From the NCBI RefSeq assembly GCF_035712445.1, contig NZ_DASTAT010000061.1, positions 1-64,000 of the forward strand: 64,000 bases of DNA, in the 5' to 3' direction. The stretch is from Oligoflexus sp. (lineage in GTDB: Bacteria; Bdellovibrionota_B; Oligoflexia; Oligoflexales; Oligoflexaceae). Positions 28,336-35,830 of the stretch are shown piece by piece. The notes below the pieces were generated by a model that had not been told where the DNA came from, did not search any database, and worked only from the letters and a program-made list of their open reading frames with translations. How positions within the stretch are numbered: the stretch's first letter is position 1; each line of letters opens with the position of its first letter. The translations under genes and the position numbers were made by a program.

Positions 28336-28863
28336 ATGACAGAGTATTCCATGCAACCACTTATTTCAGCAGACCGTCTGGCCGCAAGGGTGCGGGAATT
28401 GGGCCAGCGCATCAGTCGGGACTATAAGGGCGAGCAGCTTTGCGTCATCGGCGTGCTGAAAGGCTCCATTATTTTTCTGGCCGATCTGGTTCGCGCCATT
28501 GATGTGGCCTGCGAAATCGAATTCATCGGCGTGTCGAGTTATGAAGGCATGCACTCAACCGGTCATGTTCGTATCAACTATGATCTGTCCGTTGATATCG
28601 AAGGCAAGCATGTGCTCCTGGTCGAGGACATTATCGACACTGGCAACACGATCGACTACCTTCTGAAAACATTGGAAGTGCGCAAACCCAAGTCCCTCAA
28701 GGTCGCCTGCCTTCTGTCCAAGCCCGAGGCGCATCAGATCAAACTCCATATCGACTACACGGGATTTGAGATCAGCAAGGAATTCGTCATCGGCTACGGA
28801 TTGGATCTGGATGGACTCTACCGCAACCTGCCTGATCTCATGCAGATGCTGCCTAAAGCCTGA
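28336..28863 (+). CDS. hpt: Hypoxanthine phosphoribosyltransferase
   Basis: 175 residues. It salvages hypoxanthine (and usually guanine) with PRPP to IMP/GMP in the cytosol. The PRPP loop VLLVEDIIDTGNTIDYLL (~95-112) is a perfect phosphoribosyltransferase signature. VIGVLKGSIIFLADLVR matches the pyrophosphate-binding strand and VIGYGLDLDGLYRNL matches the C-terminal family motif. ATG follows GGGGGAAAGGCAGCT. Shares 11 bases with the convergent gene at 28853. Confidence 0.95.
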   Translation: MTEYSMQPLISADRLAARVRELGQRISRDYKGEQLCVIGVLKGSIIFLADLVRAIDVACEIEFIGVSSYEGMHSTGHVRINYDLSVDIEGKHVLLVEDIIDTGNTIDYLLKTLEVRKPKSLKVACLLSKPEAHQIKLHIDYTGFEISKEFVIGYGLDLDGLYRNLPDLMQMLPKA

Positions 28864-29554
28864 AACCCTTCCGCGCGCCCGGATTCGTCCGGGATTTCAG
28901 CTCCGAGAAATCAATCACGAAGGGGTGTCCCTGGTAGCGGCGAAGCTGGGGATAATCATCCAAGAAAAGATCCGCAGCAGCCATGGCCTTTTCCAGGTCC
29001 TCCCAAAGGCCTGCGACGGTCCTGTCCATGGTCAGCTCGCTCTCACAGAAGGGCTGCACATAAGCAAAAAACTCAGTACCTTCCATAACTTCCATCGGAG
29101 GCACCAGGGGATGCTGGAGCGCCAGGAGCCGCTTCAGGTTTTGCATCCAAAGAAGGCGCGTGGGCTGATCGTCCTTCAGGAAAGCCGGTTTTGCGACAAG
29201 AATCCCAAGATCCATTCCTCCCCGTCCAGGCAGCTTGAAACACTGGAAATGTCGGCCTTCCCCGCTGAGCTCCCAATTGCGAAACCGGGGCGACTGCGAA
29301 AGTCCTGAGCGGATGACCGAACTGTCGAGGCTACGGTAGAAGCCCTGTTCCAGAGCGGCTTTCGTCTCTCTAAGTTCCAGGAATAGCTTGGAAATTCCGT
29401 CCACACACACCTCCACGCGACGTTCAAAGCCAGTCAGGACGCAGGAAAGGGCTGAAAAGGGACTTGACACTGAATCGGGCACTGTCATAACGTCCAACAT
29501 AGCTGCCAGGCGCGAGCTAAGATAAGACCCAAATTCATTGGCATAAATGATCAC
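28853..29554 (-). CDS. Uncharacterised protein, possible kinase-fold remnant
   Basis: 233 residues with no family I can name. The C-terminal part (FFAYVQPFCESE ... GLWEDLEKAMAAADLFLDDYPQ ... HPFVIDFSELKSR) looks like the C-lobe of a kinase-like fold, with VIDFSE in the place of the metal-binding DFG-type motif. The usual catalytic HxD loop is not obvious. The start is uncertain: GTG at 29554, ATG at 29500 or ATG at 29488, none with a good ribosome binding site. Ends inside hpt (11-base overlap). Confidence 0.6.
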   Translation of the reverse strand: MIIYANEFGSYLSSRLAAMLDVMTVPDSVSSPFSALSCVLTGFERRVEVCVDGISKLFLELRETKAALEQGFYRSLDSSVIRSGLSQSPRFRNWELSGEGRHFQCFKLPGRGGMDLGILVAKPAFLKDDQPTRLLWMQNLKRLLALQHPLVPPMEVMEGTEFFAYVQPFCESELTMDRTVAGLWEDLEKAMAAADLFLDDYPQLRRYQGHPFVIDFSELKSRTNPGARKGFRL

Positions 29555-29663
29555 ACAAAGTCGTTCAACACTGGCTGGTCATGGCATAACGCTTGCTTTA
29601 TTAAGGTTGTGGGATTGACTTCCCCGTGTTGCCGAGACTCTGCTGCCCCTACTGGAGGTTGAT

Positions 29664-29879
29664 ATGCAAACTGAAAATGGTCAAGACAACAAAGTCGTTT
29701 CGATTTTCAATCGCACGCCCAATAAAAGTGCGACGACGAATCAAACCGAGCAGAAGCAGGAACAAAACTTCAGCTGGGAAGAAATTCAACGTCGCAATGA
29801 AGAGAATCGCCAGCGAATGAAAAAAGAGCGTGAGAAGGCCAACAAAGGCGTGATCCGTTCCTACCGACTGAAACACTGA
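29664..29879 (+). CDS. Small charged protein (71 residues)
   Basis: The ATG has a strong Shine-Dalgarno (GGAGG, five bases upstream), which supports translation. The product is highly polar. After an N-terminal motif NKVVSIFNRTPNKS, a Gln/Glu/Asn-rich helix (EEIQRRNEENRQRMKKEREK) leads to a basic end (GVIRSYRLKH). No membrane segment or known domain. It shares its N-terminal motif with the next small gene (VV-S/D-F/I-R). Could bind nucleic acid or a partner helix; function unknown. Confidence 0.7.
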   Translation: MQTENGQDNKVVSIFNRTPNKSATTNQTEQKQEQNFSWEEIQRRNEENRQRMKKEREKANKGVIRSYRLKH

Positions 29880-29900
29880 TTTTGTTCGTTTGACATCTTG

Positions 29901-29936
29901 ATATTCCTGGTCCTTCTCCCTGAGGGACCTGAATAT
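29901..29936. repeat. Inverted repeat between two small-protein genes
   Basis: Hairpin with outer stem ATATTC/GAATAT (29901-29906 with 29931-29936) and inner stem GGTCC/GGACC (29909-29913 with 29925-29929), separated by a small internal loop. No T-run follows, so it is not a classic terminator. It may be an RNA processing or stability element. Confidence 0.4.
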
Positions 29937-29976
29937 ATCGTCCTTGCTCCCGTTTCCTAATGCTGTTGTGTTCCTC

Positions 29977-30000
29977 TTGCTGTTGCTGCTGTTGTTGTTG
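29977..30000 (+). repeat. YTG trinucleotide repeat next to a ribosome binding site
   Basis: Eight consecutive TTG/CTG triplets end directly at the AGG of the ribosome binding site of the 87-residue gene. It is in a leader, not in a reading frame. Length change by slippage could alter leader structure, but the spacing from Shine-Dalgarno to start would not change. Confidence 0.6.
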
Positions 30001-30010
30001 AGGTGTTGTG

Positions 30011-30274
30011 ATGAAGAACGATGTTCCTGCCAATGTTGTCGATTTCACAGTTTTTAAGCGTAACAAAGATGCCCAGACTGACTTGGCTCGCGGTCGTACG
30101 CCGCTGCATGTCAGCCACATCGATGGCAAGGTCAAAGGAAGTCCTCACTTCCGCAGACCGGAAGCTGACGATTTTGGTGATCGCATGCAAAGAATCAAGA
30201 CAAGTCTGGAGAAGATCAATCAGCTTATGACTGAACTGAAGAAGACAACCAGGAAGGCCGAGTTTGAAGATTAA
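30011..30274 (+). CDS. Small charged protein (87 residues)
   Basis: The ATG at 30011 (a GTG directly before it is in frame) follows GAGGTG at a suitable distance. N-terminal motif NVVDFTVFKRNKD recalls the VVSIFNR motif of the previous small gene. The middle is basic and polar (RGRTPLHVSHIDGKVKGS), and the C-terminal 35 residues form a predicted amphipathic or coiled helix (RMQRIKTSLEKINQLMTELKKTTRK). No known family. The stop lies only ~5 bases before the structured RNA region, so both may come from one transcript. Confidence 0.68.
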   Translation: MKNDVPANVVDFTVFKRNKDAQTDLARGRTPLHVSHIDGKVKGSPHFRRPEADDFGDRMQRIKTSLEKINQLMTELKKTTRKAEFED

Positions 30275-30278
30275 GATC

Positions 30279-30464
30279 TTCTCGTTGCAAAGTTCTGGTC
30301 AAGGCATTCTCGTCAGATAACCCCTTTGGGGCGGAGAATGCGGACGTTTTGAGGCATCGCCTTCTGGTCGTCAGCCTTTCGATCGTCATCCCCGTGAGGG
30401 GACGGTCCCAGAACTTCGCAACGAAAAAACCGGTCCAAGGCTCCGTCAAGGAGCCTTTTCTTTT
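30279..30464 (+). ncRNA. Candidate structured non-coding RNA with four-way junction and terminator
   Basis: No gene fits this interval, yet it folds strongly on the plus strand. A 17-position closing helix joins 30282-30298 to 30408-30424 with one A.C mismatch. It encloses three hairpins. Hairpin A: 8 pairs, 30304-30311 with 30334-30341, plus CCCC/GGGG inside. Hairpin B: 30343-30346 with 30369-30372, enclosing AGGC/GCCT at 30352-30362. Hairpin C: 30381-30385 with 30403-30407 then 30389-30393 with 30398-30402, capped by GTGA, a GNRA tetraloop. An intrinsic terminator follows. The tetraloop and T-run fix the plus strand. It matches no RNA family I recognise (not 6S, tmRNA, SRP or RNase P by shape). 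No clear promoter seen, so it may be processed from the upstream transcript. Confidence 0.62.
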
Positions 30465-30465
30465 T
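30437..30465 (+). terminator. Intrinsic terminator ending the structured RNA
   Basis: Stem of 8 pairs AAGGCTCC / GGAGCCTT (30437-30444 with 30450-30457), 5-nt loop, then TTTTCTTTTT. Textbook Rho-independent form on the plus strand. It ends 12 bases before the stop of the convergent LuxR-type regulator. Confidence 0.85.
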
Positions 30466-30476
30466 CCAGCCAAAGC

Positions 30477-31118
30477 TTAAACTTCCACAAATCCATTGCG
30501 GATAGCATAGCGGGCCAGCTCGATCTGGGAACGCATGTTCAGCTTGTTCATGATGTTGGCTTTGTGACGATCAACGGTTTTGACGCTGATCTGAAGGTCG
30601 GTGGCGATTTCCTTGGCGGTCATGGCCTGGGCCACGCAGCAAAGGACATCGACTTCACGAGGGCTCAAAGGATGCTCAAGGCGTCCGTTCACACCTTCAC
30701 GATGCTTCTGCACGAGTCCACGGATTGGGTTGTTGGCCTGGAACCAGGTTCCCCCTTCCATGACGGCGTGCAAACACGCGTGGATTTGATCAGGTGCTTC
30801 AAACGCCGAAATCAGAGCGCGAGCTCCAATGCGCTCGGCCAGACGCTGATATTCCGGCAAAGGCAAAGAGCTGGACAGAATCAGATGCATATCTGGTTTC
30901 GTAGCTTGAGCTTCCGCTGCCATTTGGTAGATGGAGGCCATCGACTGCAAATCGAGCAAAAGAACTTCAGGCTGAAGCCGCTGCACCAAATCCTTGATCT
31001 GATAATGGGAGGCTGTGCTGGCGAGGATGTGCACGTCCTCAAAACGATCGAGTACCTGAGTGAGCCCTTCTCGAACGATTGGATGATCGTTCACGATCAG
31101 AATGGAAATCTTTTTCAT
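30477..31118 (-). CDS. LuxR/NarL-family response regulator
   Basis: 213 residues. Receiver domain ~1-120 with Asp10/11 (VNDHP), phosphate-accepting Asp56 (LLLDLQSM) and Ser at the switch position (LILSSSLP). The conserved Lys near the end of the receiver is missing (ALISAFEAPDQI), so phosphorylation chemistry may be altered. The C-terminal LuxR helix-turn-helix is intact (LSPREVDVLCCVAQAMTAKEI, ISVKTVDRHKANIMNKL). The ATG at 31118 starts MKKISILIVNDH; the 10-residue extension to 31148 does not fit the family. No kinase is adjacent. It could take phosphate from one of the HPt kinases in this window (inference). Confidence 0.9.
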   Translation of the reverse strand: MKKISILIVNDHPIVREGLTQVLDRFEDVHILASTASHYQIKDLVQRLQPEVLLLDLQSMASIYQMAAEAQATKPDMHLILSSSLPLPEYQRLAERIGARALISAFEAPDQIHACLHAVMEGGTWFQANNPIRGLVQKHREGVNGRLEHPLSPREVDVLCCVAQAMTAKEIATDLQISVKTVDRHKANIMNKLNMRSQIELARYAIRNGFVEV

Positions 31119-31504
31119 GTTAAACAACCCGCATCGAAAGAAATGCATTTAAACTTAGACCACTTTTTCCGTGCCACATGGGCAGGTATTAGCAATATTC
31201 TGCATGAAAAACGAGACGTCTGACTTTGAAATTCTGGGAAGAATTTATGTAGTCGCACGAAATGATTGCCGAAAAACATAATTTTGAAATGCACGGAAGG
31301 ATTAGAAAGCCCGTAACGACGGGATTCTGAGCAGAACGGAACGCGTCAGGCAAGCGCCTCAAGTCCTTCAAAAAGACTCGAATTTTGGATGTTTTACCGC
31401 ACGGCAGCCAGGCGATAATTCTCCGTGGAGAATCAGCTTCCAGGTCAGGTAACCGCGCTCGATTGGGATATAATCGAGCCATTCCGCACATGGGAGGAGT
31501 CAAG
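31119..31504. other. 386-base divergent intergenic region with two inverted repeats
   Basis: Control region between the LuxR-type regulator (minus) and the patatin gene (plus). It holds a perfect 7-2-7 palindrome ATTCTCC-GT-GGAGAAT at 31418-31433, probably an operator, and a hairpin at 31457-31479 described separately. No protein-coding gene or RNA gene is evident in the remainder. Confidence 0.55.
31457..31479 (+). promoter_or_regulatory. Hairpin containing a TATAAT box ahead of the patatin gene
   Basis: GCTCGATT / AATCGAGC (31457-31464 with 31472-31479) forms an 8-pair stem with a 7-base loop. The loop and 3' arm contain a perfect -10 hexamer TATAAT at 31469-31474. No good -35 is seen 17 bases upstream. 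Either a factor binding this palindrome controls a promoter here, or, if transcription starts upstream, the RNA hairpin sits 12 bases before the GGGAGGAG ribosome binding site. Confidence 0.4.
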
Positions 31505-32278
31505 ATGCTTAGGATTCTGAGCCAACTGGGTCCGCGCAAGGTTCGATCACGTATCATTCCGACCTCGACCGCACACACGTACGCCGCAGAAGGCGGCCCC
31601 CTCTCCCTCTCCTTTGCCGGTTGCGCCTGGCTCTTCCCCTATCACCTGGGGGCTATTGAGGCTTTCAGGAAGGAATCTGCCTTCGCCCGTGCCCTCTACC
31701 TTGGGGCCTCATCTGGATCGCTGGCCGCTATCATCGCGGCCCTGGACATCGACACGAAAAGGATCATGGATCACACCCTGGAATTTGCCCAGGATGCTCG
31801 TGAACGCCGCCTGGGCCCCATCGGTCGCATGTCCCGTTATGTGTCCGCGGGACTCAAGGATCAGCTGCCGCCGAACGCCCCCCAGCTGGCGGCTGGTCGG
31901 GTCAAGGTCTCCGTTACGCATCTGCCCCGGCTCAATCATGAGCTCATAGATGTCGGCGTCTGCCAAAGCCGTGACGAACTCATCGGCCTGCTCCTTGGCA
32001 GCTGCTATATTCCGATCTATTACGAAAAACCCGTGAACTGGGCCGGCCGCTGGCTCATAGATGGCGGCCTGCGTAATAATCAGCCCATTCTCGATCACAG
32101 GACCATTCGCATTCTCCCCCAGGGCCCGCGGGAAGGGGCTGCCGATATCCATCCTCAGGCCGCGTCTTCGATGGCTCATATCCTGTTTCCCGAACCCGGG
32201 CGGCTGAGCCAACTCTATGAATCAGGTCAAAGGGATACCGAGCATTGGCTGCGCACGCGTTTTCACGGGAAAACCTGA
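31505..32278 (+). CDS. Patatin-like phospholipase, adiponutrin-type
   Basis: 257 residues. Ser-Asp dyad lipase: nucleophile elbow GASSGS (Ser69) and DGG in WLIDGGLRNN. The N-terminal stretch SLSFAGCAWLFPYHLGAIEAF reads like the eukaryotic PNPLA/adiponutrin proteins (SFAGCGFLGxYHxGV) rather than the usual bacterial GGGxRG start. It is expected to hydrolyse acyl esters of lipids. ATG at 31505 follows GGGAGGAGTCAAG. No signal peptide, so cytosolic or membrane associated. The next gene, a sensor kinase, follows in the same direction after 84 bases. Confidence 0.85.
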   Translation: MLRILSQLGPRKVRSRIIPTSTAHTYAAEGGPLSLSFAGCAWLFPYHLGAIEAFRKESAFARALYLGASSGSLAAIIAALDIDTKRIMDHTLEFAQDARERRLGPIGRMSRYVSAGLKDQLPPNAPQLAAGRVKVSVTHLPRLNHELIDVGVCQSRDELIGLLLGSCYIPIYYEKPVNWAGRWLIDGGLRNNQPILDHRTIRILPQGPREGAADIHPQAASSMAHILFPEPGRLSQLYESGQRDTEHWLRTRFHGKT

Positions 32279-32362
32279 GGGTTTTACCTTTCCGTATGGA
32301 TGCTCGTTCTCCATAAGGCTTTCGCAGCACGCACCGATCCGAAGATATCGGGAGGAACGACC

Positions 32363-35134
32363 ATGCGAAGCCTGGGGACCTGGCTGCTTTTACTTTGCCT
32401 AAGCGCAGGACCCTGGGTCGCGCTGGGAAAAGATAAGGCCTTTGAAGTCCGCTCAGACATCCCCCTTGCCAATCTCATCCCTGTGGCTGAATACGTCGAG
32501 GACGTGACGGCCAGGCGGAAACTTGATCAGATTATCAATATGCCCGATGACGCCTGGCGATCCGGGGCCGAGAACAATCTGACCTTTGGCTGGACCTCCT
32601 ATGCTTACTGGATACGCTTCTCCCTGACGCATGCCGAGGCACGCGCGCAGAGTCTGATCCTGGAAATCGACTGGCCGCTGCTCGATGATATCAAGGTCTA
32701 TATTCGCGACAGCAAAGGTCAGACCCTCGAAATGATGAAGACGGGCGACATGTATCCCTTCACCCGCCGCCCCATTCTTCATACATCCTTCGCCTTCCCC
32801 CTCGATCTGCCGGTCGGCGAGACCCGCGAGATTTATATACGCGTCGCCTCCACCAGCTCGACCCAAATCCCGCTGAGGCTATGGCAGGAAAAGAAATTCT
32901 ATGAAGAGCGGCAGTATGCGGAAGGCGCCCAAATCCTTTATTACGGCGCGATGCTGATCATGGTCTTTTATAACCTCTTCATCTTCCTGTCCGTGCGCCA
33001 GGCCACTTATCTTTACTATTCCGCCTTCATCATCGGCTATATCGTGCTGCAGTCCTCGCTCAAAGGCATAGCCTTTCATTACGTCTGGCCGAATCTGCCG
33101 CACATCGTCGATCGTTCGATTTCCATGGGAGGCGCGGCGACGCTCGTCTTCATGATGCTCTTCGCGCGCAGCTTTCTGCGTTTCGGCACCACCTATCCTT
33201 TGATCAACCGCACGCTCGTCACGCTCATCATCCTGACGTCGATGGCCTTCGTCGCCGCCGCGTTCGTTCCCTATCGCATCATCATCAAGGTCGTCGCCGG
33301 ACTCACGGTGGTCTGCGCCCTGACAGCCTTGTCCTCAGGCATCTACGCGGTCCTGTCCGGACAGAAGGAGGCCCGCTACTACGTGAGCGCCTGGGCGGCT
33401 CTCGTCCTCGGGACCGTGCTCTACATGATGAAGCAGTTCGGCATTATGCCGCGCAATATCTTCACCGAAAACGCCATGCAGGTTGGTTCGATCCTGGAAG
33501 CCGTGCTTCTCTCCTTCGCGCTGGCTGATCGCCTGAACACGCTGAAAGACAGCCTGGAAAAAGCCAACACCGCACTGTCCTATCACCTGCGGAATGTCGA
33601 GGCCGTGGTCGATCAGAAAACCCGCAGCATTCGTTCCATCCTCGATACTTTGCATCAGGGTATCGTCACTATCAAAGGCGATGATCTGAAAGTCCAGGAT
33701 GAATACGCGAAATACACCGAGCGCCTTCTGGGCACCGAAAAAATCGCCCAGCAGGATATGATGGGCCTGATCTTCGCCTACAGCGACCTGTCCGTGGACA
33801 GCAAGGCCCGCATGGTGGAAACGCTGCGCGCCTGCCTCGGCGAGAGCATGCTGCAGTTCGATGTGAATGCCTCGAACCTGCCGAATCGCTGCGAATTGAA
33901 ACTGCCCGACCGCGAGCGCATAGCCTTGGAACTCGACTGGACGCCGATCGTGGAAAGCGATGAAACGGTCAGCCGCATCCTTCTCAGCTTCCGCGACGTG
34001 ACCGAGATCCGCCGCCTGCGGGCCTCTGCCGATCATCAGCAGAATGAGATGAAGATGATCGGTGAGCTTCTCCAGGCCGATCCGCGCAAACTCAAACGCT
34101 TTTTCGCCGGCGCGAAAGCTGCACTGGATGAAGATCAAAAGCTCTGCACGCCGCAGACTCTTTTCGATCCCGAGCTGATTAAGATTCTGTTCATCGACAT
34201 GCATACGATCAAAGGCGAAGCCCGGGGCCTGGGCCTCAGCCGCCTCTCGGATGCCGCGCATCTCCTGGAAGAGGACTATGCCCGCGTCAGGCAGAATCCA
34301 GCGCTCTGGTCACCGATGGCCCTGCGTGAATCCATTGCCGGCATCGCCGCGCTGCTCGATTCCTATCAGCAGACCCTGGATGGAAAACTGCGTGGACTCA
34401 ATGATAGTGACAAGCTCGCCGTCACGCCCGAGGAAGTGGACAGCTGGCATGGGACTGTCAGCCGTTGGATGCTGAATACCATCGACGAAAAAAGCCGGCA
34501 GATGCTCCTCGCCAACTGGTCCCGCATGATCTTCGTCGAGCTGCGCCCCTATCTTCAGTCCTATCGCCTGCTCTGCTCGCGCGTGGCAAGGGATCTGAAC
34601 AAGCCCGAGCCGGAAATGGCTTTTGAAGGTCCTGCGCTCTATCTTGATAAAAATGCCGTTCCACTTCTGGACAAGGTTTTGATGCATCTGCTCCGCAATG
34701 CCCTCGATCACGGCGTGGAAACCGCGGCCGAGCGCGAGGCCAAACATAAGCCCGCGCGGGGACGCATCAGCTTTTCATGGGCCCTTGAGGGGAACTGCGT
34801 TCGGATTCAAATGCAGGATGATGGTCGCGGTCTGCAGCTAGATCGCATCCGCAGCAAGGCCGAAAAGCTAGGCATTTCGGTTGCGGGTCAATCCAACCAG
34901 GACCTGGCTCAGATGATTTTTGAAGCGGGAATGACCACAGCGGAAACAGTCACGAATATTTCAGGCCGCGGTGTGGGTCTGGCCGCCGTGCGGCAGTATC
35001 TGAAGGAAGTCGGCGGGGATATTCACATAGCCTGGAACGGCGTCGAAGGCAGCGGCTTTGCCTTCGTTCTTCTGCTGCCCTCCACCCTCGTGCGCGGGGA
35101 AACGTCTCGCCTGGACCAGCAGCAGTCCGCCTGA
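32363..35134 (+). CDS. 7TM-DISM sensor with PAS, HPt and CheA-type ATPase domains
   Basis: 923 residues. ATG at 32363 has GGGAGGAACGACC upstream and starts a signal peptide (MRSLGTWLLLLCLSAGPWVALG). DISM extracellular domain ~30-185 (SYAYWIRFSLTHA), seven helices ~205-400, coiled linker, PAS-like domain ending LLSFRDVTEIRRLR, HPt with His in DMHTIKGEARGLG, CheA P4-type ATPase (HLLRNALDHGVET, MQDDGRGL, GRGVGLAAV), then a short tail. There is no CheW-like or receiver domain. Third copy of this architecture in the window (see 12242 and 15300) and the only one without a divergent partner. Confidence 0.87.
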   Translation: MRSLGTWLLLLCLSAGPWVALGKDKAFEVRSDIPLANLIPVAEYVEDVTARRKLDQIINMPDDAWRSGAENNLTFGWTSYAYWIRFSLTHAEARAQSLILEIDWPLLDDIKVYIRDSKGQTLEMMKTGDMYPFTRRPILHTSFAFPLDLPVGETREIYIRVASTSSTQIPLRLWQEKKFYEERQYAEGAQILYYGAMLIMVFYNLFIFLSVRQATYLYYSAFIIGYIVLQSSLKGIAFHYVWPNLPHIVDRSISMGGAATLVFMMLFARSFLRFGTTYPLINRTLVTLIILTSMAFVAAAFVPYRIIIKVVAGLTVVCALTALSSGIYAVLSGQKEARYYVSAWAALVLGTVLYMMKQFGIMPRNIFTENAMQVGSILEAVLLSFALADRLNTLKDSLEKANTALSYHLRNVEAVVDQKTRSIRSILDTLHQGIVTIKGDDLKVQDEYAKYTERLLGTEKIAQQDMMGLIFAYSDLSVDSKARMVETLRACLGESMLQFDVNASNLPNRCELKLPDRERIALELDWTPIVESDETVSRILLSFRDVTEIRRLRASADHQQNEMKMIGELLQADPRKLKRFFAGAKAALDEDQKLCTPQTLFDPELIKILFIDMHTIKGEARGLGLSRLSDAAHLLEEDYARVRQNPALWSPMALRESIAGIAALLDSYQQTLDGKLRGLNDSDKLAVTPEEVDSWHGTVSRWMLNTIDEKSRQMLLANWSRMIFVELRPYLQSYRLLCSRVARDLNKPEPEMAFEGPALYLDKNAVPLLDKVLMHLLRNALDHGVETAAEREAKHKPARGRISFSWALEGNCVRIQMQDDGRGLQLDRIRSKAEKLGISVAGQSNQDLAQMIFEAGMTTAETVTNISGRGVGLAAVRQYLKEVGGDIHIAWNGVEGSGFAFVLLLPSTLVRGETSRLDQQQSA

Positions 35135-35250
35135 ACCATCCTCTGACGAAACGCCCCATCCATCTTTGCGACGGAAATCGTGGTATTGCCCCAGGCTTCA
35201 CAACATGGGACTCTGATCGCATTATCAGTCCTTTCGGAAAGGTCATGACT

Positions 35251-35811
35251 ATGTCGATCGTTAAAGCAATCTGCGCAGGTCTTTTTCTGTCCACTTTCGC
35301 CATGAGCGCATCCGCAGCGGAAACCGCGCCACCGGCACCTATCGAACAACCGAAGCCGGCCGTCGTGGACGCCCGCAATCTCACGGAAGTCGTTCAAGTC
35401 CTTTTTCTGGCCAACGCCTCCCAACTGGATGGCGTGACGCTTGCCCTTGAACGCAATCCGGACGAAGCCCTGCAGCTTTTTGCAGAAGATATGCGGCGCG
35501 ATCATCTTTGGATGCAGGAAACCCTTGCCGCAGAGGCTCAGCGCCACGGCATCAGTTTGCTTCGGGATGATTTGACTTTAACGTCGCAGCAGGTGAAGAA
35601 GAATGTCGATGTCGACTTTGAGGCTCTGTCGCAGAAATCCCCGGAAGATTTCCGGGCCGCTTTCCTTAGGCTGACAGTTTACCAGCATCGGAAAATCTTG
35701 AAACTCTATGATCAGATCGAACGACTCAATCAGGATGCAGGATTGAAAGGGAGGATCACGATCTTCCGCCCCCTCATCGCGCATGAGATTCTGACCGCGG
35801 AGCAGCTGTAA
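35251..35811 (+). CDS. Secreted DUF4142-like protein
   Basis: 186 residues. A signal peptide (MSIVKAICAGLFLSTFAMSASAA) is followed by a helical domain with LTEVVQVLFLANASQLDGVTLALE, FAEDMRRDHLWMQETL and FLRLTVYQHRKILKLYDQ. The helices with DH and QH pairs are the pattern of DUF4142, ferritin-like periplasmic proteins of unknown function. Start is at the second ATG, eight bases after GAAAGG; an ATG six bases earlier is also possible. Confidence 0.75.
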   Translation: MSIVKAICAGLFLSTFAMSASAAETAPPAPIEQPKPAVVDARNLTEVVQVLFLANASQLDGVTLALERNPDEALQLFAEDMRRDHLWMQETLAAEAQRHGISLLRDDLTLTSQQVKKNVDVDFEALSQKSPEDFRAAFLRLTVYQHRKILKLYDQIERLNQDAGLKGRITIFRPLIAHEILTAEQL

Positions 35812-35830
35812 GCGGCAGTCCGCCTGATGT

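Noticed and set aside
29977..30000. Trinucleotide tract as a coding repeat (poly-Gln/Glu) on the minus strand
   Set aside because: The minus-strand frame that would contain it has no ribosome binding site and overlaps two better genes.
30279..30464. Identity of the structured RNA as 6S RNA, tmRNA or signal-recognition RNA
   Set aside because: 6S is a mostly unbranched helix, tmRNA and RNase P are about twice as long, and the SRP loop sequence GGAAGGAAGCAGC-like is absent.
30279..30464. The same RNA on the minus strand
   Set aside because: Hairpins would persist, but the terminator T-run and the GNRA tetraloop occur only on the plus strand.
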